Assembly (NCBI GenBank): GCA_002298165.1
Contig: DBMI01000084.1
Location: forward strand, 483 to 64,482
Origin: Desulfarculales bacterium UBA702
GTDB taxonomy: Bacteria; Desulfobacterota; Syntrophobacteria; Syntrophobacterales; Syntrophobacteraceae
Reading direction: 5' to 3'
Length of the DNA: 64,000 nucleotides
Part shown: in pieces, positions 42,573 to 51,462 of the stretch
Numbering within the stretch: position 1 is the first letter of the stretch
Layout: the number at the start of each line of letters is the position of its first letter
The notes under the pieces: model-generated
Seen by the model: only the letters and a program-made list of their open reading frames with translations
The model's database searches: none
What the model was told of the DNA's origin: nothing
Position numbers and translations under genes: made by a program

Positions 42573-43760
42573 TTAATTTAGCCTGGAATTCGCGAAACGG
42601 ACATTTGACCGGCATCCAGCCATTTCGAGAAATGCTTCTATTCTCGTTCGAAGCTGTTCGACATCGGAAGTTGAGTAATTAGTTTCCACATGCAGGAAAG
42701 GGACCTCGCGGCCTTCGACAAAGTCACCCACTACCCGCGATTCAATATTGTACGTATGACAGCAATGCCAGGTTAGATCGACTACGGCGTCTATGCGGTA
42801 TTGGCTGATAAGCCGGTCGAGCAGGTTGATGCGGCCAATGTTTGGGGTAGTGCAAGAACAGGGAATTTGGAGATAACGCCTGGCCAGCGCCAGGAACGGG
42901 TCTTTCTCTTCCTCATCCACGAGCAGGTCCAGCCCCTTCACGCCGGTACAGTTTTCCATGCACACCACGGCCCCACCGCTCTCCTCGATTATGCGAAGGA
43001 CCTTCTCGGAACCTTTGCCGAGAGGACAGCCTGTCAAAAGGACTCTGGGAGCGTCCGGCTCGAAAGGCGAAAAGCCGGATGCCGCAACGCTCTCCATCTC
43101 CGCAATGAATTCCCCCAGCATATCCAGATATTTTTCGGGATAAACGAAAAAGCTCTTCGATTCCATGACAGTCATCATGGTCAAGCCGGAAAGAGGTGCG
43201 TGTTCGGCGGCCTGAAAGCGGGCGATTCTTTCCAGGAGTTTTCTTATTCTGTTGTGGATTCGGATTTGAAACCGGAGGTGATCGCGATCTATCTTCTGCC
43301 CCGTCGATTCTTCGAGAAACCTCCCAAGCCTAAGGATTTCATCGCGCCAGAAGCTAATCGCATGCGGTTCGGTGGTGGAATACGGCAGGTGCATGAGATG
43401 AAGGGGTTTTATGCGCCCGAGAAATTCATACATCTTCTTTTTGCCATCACAGGTGGTTTCCCCGATCAGAAAATCGCTCTCGGCAAAGAAAGGGCAGGTA
43501 TTGGTAACTGCATAGCCGTAGCTCGATTTAATCAGGGGGCAAAGGTTGGGGGGAAGGGTTTCCTCTGCATCTGCGATAGGCTTTTCTCTTTTGCCGCAAA
43601 GACTTACCGGTATCGCTCCGGCTGCTCGCACCAACTCGGTGGGTGCAAACAGACAGTAGATTCCTGCAACTTTTGTATCAGTGCCGTCCAATTCTGAGAT
43701 ATCGAGCAGGAAACGCTCACCGATATCTTCGAAGTGCTTCAAAATCTCAAGCTTCAACAA
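42573..43760 (-). CDS. Double-cubane/2-hydroxyacyl-CoA dehydratase family protein (second copy)
   Basis: 395 residues of the HgdB/BcrC/DCCP superfamily. Cysteines at conserved positions: NLCPLIKSS, TNTCPFFAESDFLIGETTCDGKKK, TGCPLG, ENCTG, PCSCTTPN and HCCHTYN. GETTCDGKKK is typical of this group. The start is probably one of two adjacent TTG codons (43760 or 43757) behind GGAGG. It shares the activator with the paralogue at 44596-45870. A low-potential reductase is inferred; the reductant-consuming substrate is unknown. Confidence 0.85.
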   Translation of the reverse strand: MLKLEILKHFEDIGERFLLDISELDGTDTKVAGIYCLFAPTELVRAAGAIPVSLCGKREKPIADAEETLPPNLCPLIKSSYGYAVTNTCPFFAESDFLIGETTCDGKKKMYEFLGRIKPLHLMHLPYSTTEPHAISFWRDEILRLGRFLEESTGQKIDRDHLRFQIRIHNRIRKLLERIARFQAAEHAPLSGLTMMTVMESKSFFVYPEKYLDMLGEFIAEMESVAASGFSPFEPDAPRVLLTGCPLGKGSEKVLRIIEESGGAVVCMENCTGVKGLDLLVDEEEKDPFLALARRYLQIPCSCTTPNIGRINLLDRLISQYRIDAVVDLTWHCCHTYNIESRVVGDFVEGREVPFLHVETNYSTSDVEQLRTRIEAFLEMAGCRSNVRFANSRLN

Positions 43761-43790
43761 GGTCCTCCATTAGCATGGTGCAACACCAAT

Positions 43791-44579
43791 TCAGGTTTCA
43801 GAGCGATCGAGGTTTCTTCCGTACAGTGCGGCGCCAAGAGCGCCCACCATATCCGGGTTTTCAGGTACTATCACGGGCTGCCTGAGTTCTTCTTCAAGCA
43901 GTTGCCTTACACAGAGATTATGGGCAACTCCACCCGCGAAAACCAGGGGGGTGGATATTCCAACACGCCTCAACATCGCCGCCGTGCGCTGGACGATTGC
44001 GGCGTGCAGTCCCATGGCGATATTTTCAGGCCGCTCCCCTCTGGCCATAAGGGAGGTGGCTTCGCTCTCGGCAAAAACCGTGCACATGCTGCTTATCTGA
44101 ACGCGGCGATCGGAGCCGAGGGCAAAGCCGCCGAATTCTTCCAACGGCACCTGGAGAGCGGTCGCCATAAATTCCAGAAACTTGCCCGTACCTGCGGCGC
44201 ACCGGTCGTTCATCTCGAATTTTACGACTTTTCCCGTATCGGAAAGAGATATAACCTTCGTATCCTGTCCTCCGATATCCAGAACGATTTTGGCTTCCGG
44301 GTGCAAATACCGGGTTCCCAGGGCGTATGCCTGGATTTCAGTAATAGCCGAGACTTTTTCGAGCCGGAATGATTCGGCAAACAACTTCCTTCCATATCCG
44401 GTGGCAACAACCCGCATTCCCCCGGTCCACTCCATCAACTTCCGGCATTGACCCAGCGGATCGAAAGTAGTCGGAACTTTTACCTGGCGCACTGGCCCGC
44501 CTGAATCAAGCACGACCAGTTCTATTGAACGCGAGCCAATGTCTATACCGACAACGGATTCATTTTGCTGAGGAATCAT
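43791..44579 (-). CDS. ATP-dependent activator of the 2-hydroxyacyl-CoA dehydratase/DCCP family
   Basis: 262 residues from the ATG at 44579; a further in-frame ATG at 44615 would overlap the upstream gene. BcrAD/BadFG ASKHA-type ATPase: GIDIGSRS phosphate loop, LDIGGQDTKV, and MNDRCAAGTGKFLE followed by SSMCTVFAESE, whose two Cys bind the intersubunit [4Fe-4S] cluster. It would inject electrons into the double-cubane partners encoded on both sides, using ATP hydrolysis. Confidence 0.92.
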   Translation of the reverse strand: MIPQQNESVVGIDIGSRSIELVVLDSGGPVRQVKVPTTFDPLGQCRKLMEWTGGMRVVATGYGRKLFAESFRLEKVSAITEIQAYALGTRYLHPEAKIVLDIGGQDTKVISLSDTGKVVKFEMNDRCAAGTGKFLEFMATALQVPLEEFGGFALGSDRRVQISSMCTVFAESEATSLMARGERPENIAMGLHAAIVQRTAAMLRRVGISTPLVFAGGVAHNLCVRQLLEEELRQPVIVPENPDMVGALGAALYGRNLDRSET

Positions 44580-44595
44580 GGCGAGCAGAATCCTC

Positions 44596-45870
44596 TCAGC
44601 GTACCATTTCCACAAAAGCTTCGACCCGTGTCTTCAATTGCTCAACATCTTCCATGCTGTAATCGGTCTCGATTGCAAGCATCGGGATGCCGGCCTTCGC
44701 AAGCGCCTTCTCGACTTTGTAGGCTTCCATTGTATAGGGCTGGCAAAATGAAAGTGCGTAGTGGATCACACCTTTTACGCCAACATCGCGTGCCATGCCG
44801 ACGATGTTTTCCTGCCGCTCGGTATTTGGTGTGAAACAGGCACAGTCAATTTTCATATACCTGTCCAAGATGGCGTCGATCATGCCCTCTATCGTCCCGG
44901 CGCTCTCATCGACCAGGTCACGTGTGTTTCGGGTCCCTATGCAGGATTCTTCACCAACGACCACCGCCCCTGATGACTCGATAATATACGGCAGCTTCCA
45001 GTTGGGGACCGCCATTGGACATCCAGAGAGCATCAGGCGTGTTGTCCCTTCCGGAGCGATGCCGGTCCCGTTTTTCACCCGCTCTTCCAATTCGTCGCAC
45101 AGTTCACCGATTTTGGCGGTAAATCTTTCAGGGTCATCGTAGAAGGATATCTGGTTAATGAGGAGGGCGTCCCGTCCCGAGATCGGAACCGGCACAGCGG
45201 CGCGGAGACGGTTTAGCCGCTGGAGCACTCGGCGGCGGTTGTTCAGAAGATGGATAGCTTCCTTTAGATTATCCGCGGTTATTTTATTTCCTGTCGTCTC
45301 CTCCACCTGTGTCTTGAAGCGCAGGATTTCACTTCTCCACAGCTCCCGGTCGGAGAAGTTCTTCATCTGAGGGATTTCCATTACATAAATGGGTGAATAA
45401 TCAGAGAAAATCTCGTAGGCCTTCTTCTTCCCGTCGCAGGTGGTCTCACCCACGATAAGGTCGCATGATTCGATAAATGGGCAAAGTCTTGCCAGCTTGA
45501 AGCCTACAAATGATTTGATAAGAGCGCAGGTGTTTCGCGGCAGTACTTTCTCAGCTTCTCCCTTGCCGACCTCCGCCCCAGCGCAAAGACCGATTTGAAT
45601 ACCGCCAGCCGCAAGCACTATCTCTTCAGGGACAAAAACGCAGAAGGTCCCGATCACTTTCCTTCCCGAGACTTTCGCATCCTGAAGTTCCTTTATCCTT
45701 AGCCCGTGGACTTCGGACAGGACGAAATCGAGATACTCCATACCCCGAAGCCGCCCCTGCTGGCTCATGTAAATGTCCCCATAGAACTTTCCGAGGACCT
45801 CGAGCAGCCCGGCATGCGCATCTATGTCCAGATTCAGCTTCTCCCACATCTCCTCATGTGAACTCGGCAT
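44596..45870 (-). CDS. Double-cubane/2-hydroxyacyl-CoA dehydratase family protein (first copy)
   Basis: 424 residues, first recognised gene of the operon (GGAGG 6 nt before ATG). Same Cys pattern as the paralogue: NTCALIKS, RLCPFIESCDLIVGETTCDGKKK, SGCPMA, ESCIGTRN, DCACFTPN and SFCQPYTME. It resembles the stand-alone double-cubane cluster proteins (YjiM-like) more than the paired HgdA/HgdB dehydratase subunits. Operon order: this gene, activator, paralogue, yedF. Confidence 0.87.
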   Translation of the reverse strand: MPSSHEEMWEKLNLDIDAHAGLLEVLGKFYGDIYMSQQGRLRGMEYLDFVLSEVHGLRIKELQDAKVSGRKVIGTFCVFVPEEIVLAAGGIQIGLCAGAEVGKGEAEKVLPRNTCALIKSFVGFKLARLCPFIESCDLIVGETTCDGKKKAYEIFSDYSPIYVMEIPQMKNFSDRELWRSEILRFKTQVEETTGNKITADNLKEAIHLLNNRRRVLQRLNRLRAAVPVPISGRDALLINQISFYDDPERFTAKIGELCDELEERVKNGTGIAPEGTTRLMLSGCPMAVPNWKLPYIIESSGAVVVGEESCIGTRNTRDLVDESAGTIEGMIDAILDRYMKIDCACFTPNTERQENIVGMARDVGVKGVIHYALSFCQPYTMEAYKVEKALAKAGIPMLAIETDYSMEDVEQLKTRVEAFVEMVR

Positions 45871-46270
45871 ATCAAGCCTCCAAATTAGGTTTAAGTCTCT
45901 TTTAAATTAGTTTTGCCTATGATGCAAATCGGTATTGCCTATGACACGCCGTAAAACTATTGGTGATCCTGGACATTATCCAGCAAATGACAGGTGGCCC
46001 AGTCAGCGTCTTTTTGACGGTGTACTCGTCTCCGGAAGCCATTTTGTTTTTGTACTCCTCCGCTTTGACCTTGTGGTGGATGCCGGCTTCGTCAGCATCC
46101 AAATTCAAGTGCCCCTGTTCCTCTCCTTTCCCAAGGACATTTACTCAGAGGTTACCCGATAAAAATCCCACCCCTGTTTTTGCTTTTTTCCTTTCTCACG
46201 ATTTGCTGCTAGAATCCGGTCTCCTGCGCGAAGCAGGCACAAAGATTTTTGCCATCACAGGTGGGGCTGA
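45871..46270. other. Upstream region of the double-cubane operon and recN
   Basis: Holds a 10-bp direct repeat TTGCCTATGA at 45913-45922 and 45935-45944 (22-bp period), 43-74 bp upstream of the operon start; it may be a regulator site. It also holds the weak small frame listed at 45917-46108. Confidence 0.45.
45917..46108 (-). CDS. Possible 63-residue protein upstream of the double-cubane operon
   Basis: Frame with TTG start and GGGG/GGAGAGG upstream. The first half is acidic/basic and soluble-looking (LDADEAGIHHKVKAEEYKNKM). No family recognised. It ends 46 bp before the first double-cubane gene and could be a leader gene of that operon or chance. Confidence 0.25.
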   Translation of the reverse strand: MNLDADEAGIHHKVKAEEYKNKMASGDEYTVKKTLTGPPVICWIMSRITNSFTACHRQYRFAS

Positions 46271-47977
46271 GTGCTCAAGGAACTTTCGATCAATAATTTC
46301 GCGATTATCCGCAACCTCGATATCCAATTCCGTGAGGGCCTTAATGTATTATCGGGAGAGACAGGGGCCGGAAAGTCTATCCTGGTTGGGGCCATAAACC
46401 TGATCCTGGGAAGCCGGGCGTCTCAGGAGATGATCAGGACAGGTGCGGTCGAAGCATCGGTGGAGGCCGTCCTTACAGTTCCTCCCGGCGGCTTGTGCCG
46501 CCAGATCCTGGAATTCTGGGAAATAGAATCCCGCAATGAGTTAATTGTACGCAGGGCCATCAGCCGCACGGGGCGAAACCGCGTCTTCATTAACGACCAG
46601 ACGGCATCCGTCCAGCAACTCCAGCAGCTCTCGCCTCTTTTGATCTCTATTTCGGGTCAGCATGAGCACCAACTCCTCCTCGATCAGGAGACTCACCTGG
46701 GATTGCTCGATGCCTTCGGCGACCTTGAACCGCTTTGCCGGTCGGTGAGGGAAATCTGGTCCTCCTGGGCTCAAAAAAAGGAGCAGCTTGCCCGAATAAA
46801 GCGCGCAAGGGAAGAAGGAATGGCCAGGATGGACTTTCTGCGATTCCAGCTCCAGGAATTGGAGTCGGCCAAAATCTTACCCAACGAAGATGAAGAACTC
46901 GGACGAGAGCGCGAGATACTCAGGAATGCAGCCGGTTTATCCGATGCATCCAATAGAGCGTTAGGCTTACTCTATTCCGAAAAAGGCGCGGTTCTGGAGC
47001 GCCTCTCGGAGATACAGAAAGAGTTGTCCGCCATCTCGCGAATTGACCCATCTCAGGAACACTTGATCGAATACCTGGTACAGGCGCGGATCAATCTCGA
47101 GGAATTGTCGCACCTGATGGGGACCTACTCCGGTCAAATCGTTTTCAACCCGACCCGGCTTGCGGCAGTCGAGGAGCGGCTGGCGCTCCTTGGCAGGTTG
47201 GGCAAAAAATACGGACCCGGCGCCAACGAAATGATTGCCCGAACCGAAGAGCTGCGCGCAGTGGCAGGCCAGGAAAACGAGTCTGGACTCCGGGAGGAAG
47301 AACTTGAAGCTGAGCTTCTTGAGCTACGCCGCCTTTACCTGGAAACCGCGGGCGACCTTTCGCGAAAGCGGTCCGAAGCATCCGTCGAACTTTCACGGCA
47401 GGTCGAATCGAGCCTTGCCGAACTTGATATGCAGCGGGCAAAATTCCAGACCAGCCTCACGATCTCGAAAAACGACGATGAACCAATCTTCAGTGCGACA
47501 GGAATGGACAGCGTCGAATTCCTGCTTTCAGCAAACCCGGGAGAAGATTTAAAGCCTCTTGCAAAAATAGCTTCTGGCGGCGAGCTATCGAGAATCCTCC
47601 TGGCCCTGAAAAGCCTTCTGAGCCGCGACGGGGAGGCGGAGACGCTCATCTTTGACGAGGTGGATGCAGGAATCGGCGGGCGAACGGCTGAACTTGTCGG
47701 ATTAAAACTCAAAAAACTTGCCGAGCGCCACCAGGTGATCTGCATTACGCATCTACCCCAGATCGCCTGCCACTCCCGCTGGCATTTCCTGGTGAAAAAA
47801 GAATCCGCTGCCGCGGAAACGGCAACGAGCATCCGAATGCTTGCGGAATCCGAGCGCTGCGAAGAACTTGCCCGCATGCTGGGCGGGGTTTCGATATCCG
47901 AAACGGTTCGGGAGCACGCAAAAGAGTTGCTCGAAAAGGCAGCGCGCGGCAGCGCGGTCCGGGACCCATTTCATTGA
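46271..47977 (+). CDS. recN: DNA repair protein RecN
   Basis: 568-residue SMC-like ATPase. N-terminal LKELSINNFAIIRNLDIQF and Walker A GETGAGKSIL; a coiled-coil middle (about 150-380); C-terminal ASGGELSRILLALKSLL signature and Walker B TLIFDEVDAGIGG. GTG start. Holds DNA ends during double-strand break repair; LexA-controlled in many bacteria, but no clear SOS box was seen. Confidence 0.96.
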   Translation: MLKELSINNFAIIRNLDIQFREGLNVLSGETGAGKSILVGAINLILGSRASQEMIRTGAVEASVEAVLTVPPGGLCRQILEFWEIESRNELIVRRAISRTGRNRVFINDQTASVQQLQQLSPLLISISGQHEHQLLLDQETHLGLLDAFGDLEPLCRSVREIWSSWAQKKEQLARIKRAREEGMARMDFLRFQLQELESAKILPNEDEELGREREILRNAAGLSDASNRALGLLYSEKGAVLERLSEIQKELSAISRIDPSQEHLIEYLVQARINLEELSHLMGTYSGQIVFNPTRLAAVEERLALLGRLGKKYGPGANEMIARTEELRAVAGQENESGLREEELEAELLELRRLYLETAGDLSRKRSEASVELSRQVESSLAELDMQRAKFQTSLTISKNDDEPIFSATGMDSVEFLLSANPGEDLKPLAKIASGGELSRILLALKSLLSRDGEAETLIFDEVDAGIGGRTAELVGLKLKKLAERHQVICITHLPQIACHSRWHFLVKKESAAAETATSIRMLAESERCEELARMLGGVSISETVREHAKELLEKAARGSAVRDPFH

Positions 47978-48325
47978 AACAGCCGCACTACCTCTTTAAT
48001 TCTTTATCAAATCCATCCAGTTGACCATTACCCACAGATTGGCCATAGCCCGACACTCATCGCCACTCCTCCGCTTCAATAATACGTCTTAAACTTATTA
48101 AGCGAAATATTGTTAAAGAGATTCCTGAACACGCCCGTCTATTGTAGAGAAAAGATTTACCCGGCTGGATTTAAAGGAGAACGAAATGAACGAGCCACAT
48201 ACCAACAAACGCATACCTGATAGAGCACCTCCCCGGATCTAAAAAGTCCCGGGCGCTGATTTGACCTGCCCGGCACTGGTTCGCTCCTAATAGAAACACT
48301 CTATTCCCGCACAACTGGAGATCTC
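47978..48325. other. recN to chemoreceptor intergenic region with a possible micro-ORF
   Basis: An 18-residue frame at 48186-48242 (MNEPHTNKRIPDRAPPRI) follows a strong AAAGGAG and ATG, then a hairpin-prone CCCCGG/CCGGG segment. It could be a leader peptide or the 5' remnant of a lost gene. No riboswitch consensus recognised. Confidence 0.4.
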
Positions 48326-49966
48326 ATGCACAAGCTGCTGGATGTAAAACTCGCAACCAAAATCGCTGGAGGATTCATTATCCTGTTGGTTTTGCTGACG
48401 ACCATTTCCTGCATCGGGCTGGTTACGCTCACTGATATAGCTGAAATCTGGAACAAATCCGGCAACGCCGACCACATGGTGAAGCTGATACTTGAATCCA
48501 GGCGCCATGAAAAGAATTTCATCATTCGAAGCGACGCCAGCTATGTCAAGAAAGTAGACGACCTGGCGGTTGAACTTCGCAGCCGAACCGAGCAGGCAAA
48601 AAACATCAGTACTCCGGCTGAAAGGGAAAAACTGGAACGGGGCGCCGGTGAATTTGAAAAATATTTAGCTTCCTTTCATAACTACGTTGATTTAAAGCGG
48701 CAGCATCAAGCTGAAAAAGACTCAGCCTCCGCGGCTGGGCTGGAAAAGAAAATGAAGGCCGCCGACGAGGGCATGATCAATGCCGCAAGGGCGGCCCAGG
48801 AGATTTTTGATGGCGAACGGTCCGTTTATAAGGAGCAACTTGATCGTCAAATAGCATTTGCAAAAAAGTCGATATTCGGAATCTCCGGTCTTGCCCTGTT
48901 TCTGGGCACGGCCTTGTCGTTCCTGCTGACCGTTGGAATAACCAGGCCTCTTCGTGCCATAATCGCAGGACTTTCGACCGGCGCCGATCAGGTTACGGCG
49001 GCGGCGGCCCAGATTTCGACATCCAGCCAAAATCTTGCTGACGGAGCCTCTCAGCAGGCCGCCTCAATCGAACAGACCTCATCCTCGCTCGAAGAAATGT
49101 CTTCCATGACCAAACAGAACGCCGAAAACTCCAGGCAGGCCAAGCAGCTTATGAGTGAGTCGAAGGAGACGGTATCCCGGGCCGGTTCATCGATGAGCCT
49201 TCTGATGAAGTCAATGGATGAAATTTCGAAGGCCAGTCAGGAGACCTCGAAAATTGTAAAGACAATCGACGAGATAGCCTTTCAGACAAACCTTCTGGCG
49301 CTCAACGCGGCTGTCGAGGCCGCCCGTGCCGGCGAGGCGGGGGCCGGGTTCGCGGTTGTTGCCGACGAAGTTAGAAACCTTGCCATGAGGGCGGCGGAGG
49401 CTGCCAAAAATACGGCCGAGCTTATCCAGGCTACGGTGGTCAAGATAAACGACGGCTCTACTGTAGTTCAGAGAACCAGCGAGGAGTTCTCGATGGTTTC
49501 GGCCGGATCGGGGAAAATGGCTAAATTAATTGACGAAATTACCGCCGCCTCGACCGAGCAGGCACAGGGCGTCGAACAGATCAGCCGTGCCGTCGTTGAT
49601 GTAGATAAGGTCGTTCAGAAAAACGCCTCAAATGCCGAGGAATCGGCTGCAGCTTCCCACGAAATGAGCGAGCAGGCCAATCGGATGAAAGTCTTCGTTG
49701 GCGACCTTGAATCAATGGTGGGCAAAAAGGTGAGGAAAAACGGAAAGGCGGCGAAAAAGCCGCTCGCGGACAAATCCACAGCCCCGGCACAGCAGCAGAT
49801 TGCTCTCACCACGGCAAAAAGCTCTGCTCGAAAATCGCGGTTTTTGCCACCTCCCCTTAAGCCGGCAAACAGCGCGAACGGAGGCGCAAAGACCTCCCAG
49901 GCCGAACAGTCTACACCAAAGGCATCAGAAATCATTCCGTTCGACGATAAGGATTTTGATTTTTAG
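48326..49966 (+). CDS. Methyl-accepting chemotaxis protein
   Basis: 546 residues. TM1 (about 13-35), a periplasmic helical sensor (about 36-180), TM2 (about 182-204), then HAMP-like linker and the signalling domain. The hairpin tip reads DEIAFQTNLLALNAAVEAARAGE, the kinase-contact motif. The sensor resembles the helical bimodular type. The C-terminal tail is long, Lys/Ala-rich, and ends acidic-aromatic (IPFDDKDFDF), possibly a tether for adaptation enzymes. No other chemotaxis genes nearby; terminator follows. Confidence 0.95.
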   Translation: MHKLLDVKLATKIAGGFIILLVLLTTISCIGLVTLTDIAEIWNKSGNADHMVKLILESRRHEKNFIIRSDASYVKKVDDLAVELRSRTEQAKNISTPAEREKLERGAGEFEKYLASFHNYVDLKRQHQAEKDSASAAGLEKKMKAADEGMINAARAAQEIFDGERSVYKEQLDRQIAFAKKSIFGISGLALFLGTALSFLLTVGITRPLRAIIAGLSTGADQVTAAAAQISTSSQNLADGASQQAASIEQTSSSLEEMSSMTKQNAENSRQAKQLMSESKETVSRAGSSMSLLMKSMDEISKASQETSKIVKTIDEIAFQTNLLALNAAVEAARAGEAGAGFAVVADEVRNLAMRAAEAAKNTAELIQATVVKINDGSTVVQRTSEEFSMVSAGSGKMAKLIDEITAASTEQAQGVEQISRAVVDVDKVVQKNASNAEESAAASHEMSEQANRMKVFVGDLESMVGKKVRKNGKAAKKPLADKSTAPAQQQIALTTAKSSARKSRFLPPPLKPANSANGGAKTSQAEQSTPKASEIIPFDDKDFDF

Positions 49967-50004
49967 CTGAGATTTTTACGATAATCGCAAGTCTCGACAG
50001 GAAA

Positions 50005-50031
50005 CGGGCGGCTGCGGAGATGGGCCGCCCG
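50005..50031. terminator. Terminator between chemoreceptor and ATP-grasp genes
   Basis: CGGGCGGC (50005-50012) pairs with GCCGCCCG (50024-50031), loop 11 nt; the following plus-strand sequence is CTACTGTTT. Lies between convergent genes. Confidence 0.6.
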
Positions 50032-50046
50032 CTACTGTTTACCGGG

Positions 50047-50901
50047 CTAAATCGCGCCCTTATCCACCAGATGCGCCAGTATCTCGTGTATATCCATCCC
50101 TTGTTCCTTGAAGCCTTCAACTCCGTAGACCATATTGGCCTCGAGTACCATGTAGCCGTCATTGTGCTCGCAAATATCCAGCCCTGCTTCACCAAACCGG
50201 CATCTCAATGCCGTCGATCGCGCAAACTCCAGGGCAGCCGCCGGAATGTTTTCGAAGCTGATTCGCCCGCCTCGTGAGACATTGTTCCTGAACTCCCCCT
50301 GTTTGTGGATGCGCCAGTAGGCGTGGACGACCCTGCCTCCGATTACAACCGCTCTCAGGTCTCGTTCTATTCTCAGATATTCCTGTACATACGCTGGGTT
50401 ATGGCTCTCGATATATTTGGAAAGCTCTTCCGGCCCCCTGATAAGAAATACTCCAAGTCCCTGGGAGGATCCGACGGGAGTTTTGCCTATGAAAGGGTAT
50501 TCGAAGTCATGCTCTACCATGAGTTGCCGGTTTCGGCCGTAGTAGATTCCCGTCCTGGGGTGAGGGATGTCGAGAAGTTCGAAAAGATTGGTCTGGGCAA
50601 TCTTATTTCCGAGGAAATGGTAGTAGTTTCCGGGAAACGTCTTTTTGCCGGAAGCGGCGATCACCTGCTGAAAAACCGGGCCGGGGTAGAAAACTCTGGG
50701 CGCCCGTGCGATTTTTTTCCTCACCTCTTCAGAGTAGTCTTCCCAATTGGGATCTATCCCAAAGCAGGGGACCGAGCTTTTTCGAAGTCTTTTTCCAAGT
50801 GACACCCAACCGGCGGGTTCCCGCGCTTCCTCTTCGAGACCACCACCAAAGCGCCTGGCGTCTTTAATTTCCGGTTTGTCCAGCTCCGGCAGATCGCACA
50901 T
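50047..50901 (-). CDS. RimK-like ATP-grasp ligase
   Basis: 284 residues. ATP-grasp features: PFIGKTPVGSSQGLGVFLI (ATP-binding lysine loop), YVQEYLRIERDLRAVVIGGRVVHAYWR and the metal-binding segment YMVLEANMVYGVEGF. Such enzymes join a carboxylate to an amine (glutamate ligation, or peptide/cofactor tailoring). Substrate unknown; no obvious partner gene. The N-terminal 60 residues are less conserved-looking. Confidence 0.82.
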   Translation of the reverse strand: MCDLPELDKPEIKDARRFGGGLEEEAREPAGWVSLGKRLRKSSVPCFGIDPNWEDYSEEVRKKIARAPRVFYPGPVFQQVIAASGKKTFPGNYYHFLGNKIAQTNLFELLDIPHPRTGIYYGRNRQLMVEHDFEYPFIGKTPVGSSQGLGVFLIRGPEELSKYIESHNPAYVQEYLRIERDLRAVVIGGRVVHAYWRIHKQGEFRNNVSRGGRISFENIPAAALEFARSTALRCRFGEAGLDICEHNDGYMVLEANMVYGVEGFKEQGMDIHEILAHLVDKGAI

Positions 50902-51462
50902 GAGTCGAATGCCGCCTCTTTACTAGAAAGATGGTTTGGCCCGCCGCTATCGGATGGCGACGGGAATTAAAACAGGCGGTCCGCACTGCGCGCATTGCCC
51001 GTCAACTTACGAGATTTTGGTGTAATTCCAGCTCTGGTTTTAGCACGGTCTCACGACCGTGCTACCCGCGCCGACCGAAGGTCTCCACTTGGTTTCTAAA
51101 TAATTGGAGACCTTCGGTCGAGGGCATGACGCGGTCAGGAGACCACGTCATAACAATGAGTAAACAATTGTTCCGTTAAGCTGACGGCAATGGCACTGCG
51201 CGGAACGCTATTATTAGATTGGCCACAACTTATACAGAAAAAGAAATTTCAGCAAAGAATTTCAGACCTCATGATCTGTTATGGGAACCGGCATCATCTT
51301 GATTCCCCGTGGGTAAATCCAGGCAAATGACTGCCAATTATGGACAATCCATACCACCATCAGTATCTTTTTCTGGAAATGCCCTCTTTCGACTAACACA
51401 ACCAGGCAGAATCATTGCCTAAGTAGTTCTCACTATCGGATTTCCAGTGCGAGGCGATACCT
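50902..51462. other. Intergenic region with clustered hairpins upstream of rtcB
   Basis: 561 bp without a supported gene. The three adjacent inverted repeats at 51041-51149 are listed separately; the remaining sequence shows no clear promoter. Confidence 0.5.
51041..51149. repeat. Three consecutive inverted repeats
   Basis: Hairpin 1: TAGCACGGTC-TCAC-GACCGTGCTA (51041-51064), perfect. Hairpin 2: CGACCGAAGGTCTCCA at 51072-51087 with TGGAGACCTTCGGTCG at 51105-51120, a perfect 16-bp stem with 17-nt spacer. Hairpin 3: ATGACGCGGTC with GACCACGTCAT (about 51125-51149), one mismatch. GGTC/GACC cores recur in all three, as in a mosaic of REP-like elements. Confidence 0.6.

Noticed and set aside
42801..43697. 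298-codon plus-strand frame
   Set aside because: Antisense of a double-cubane-family gene with conserved Cys motifs.
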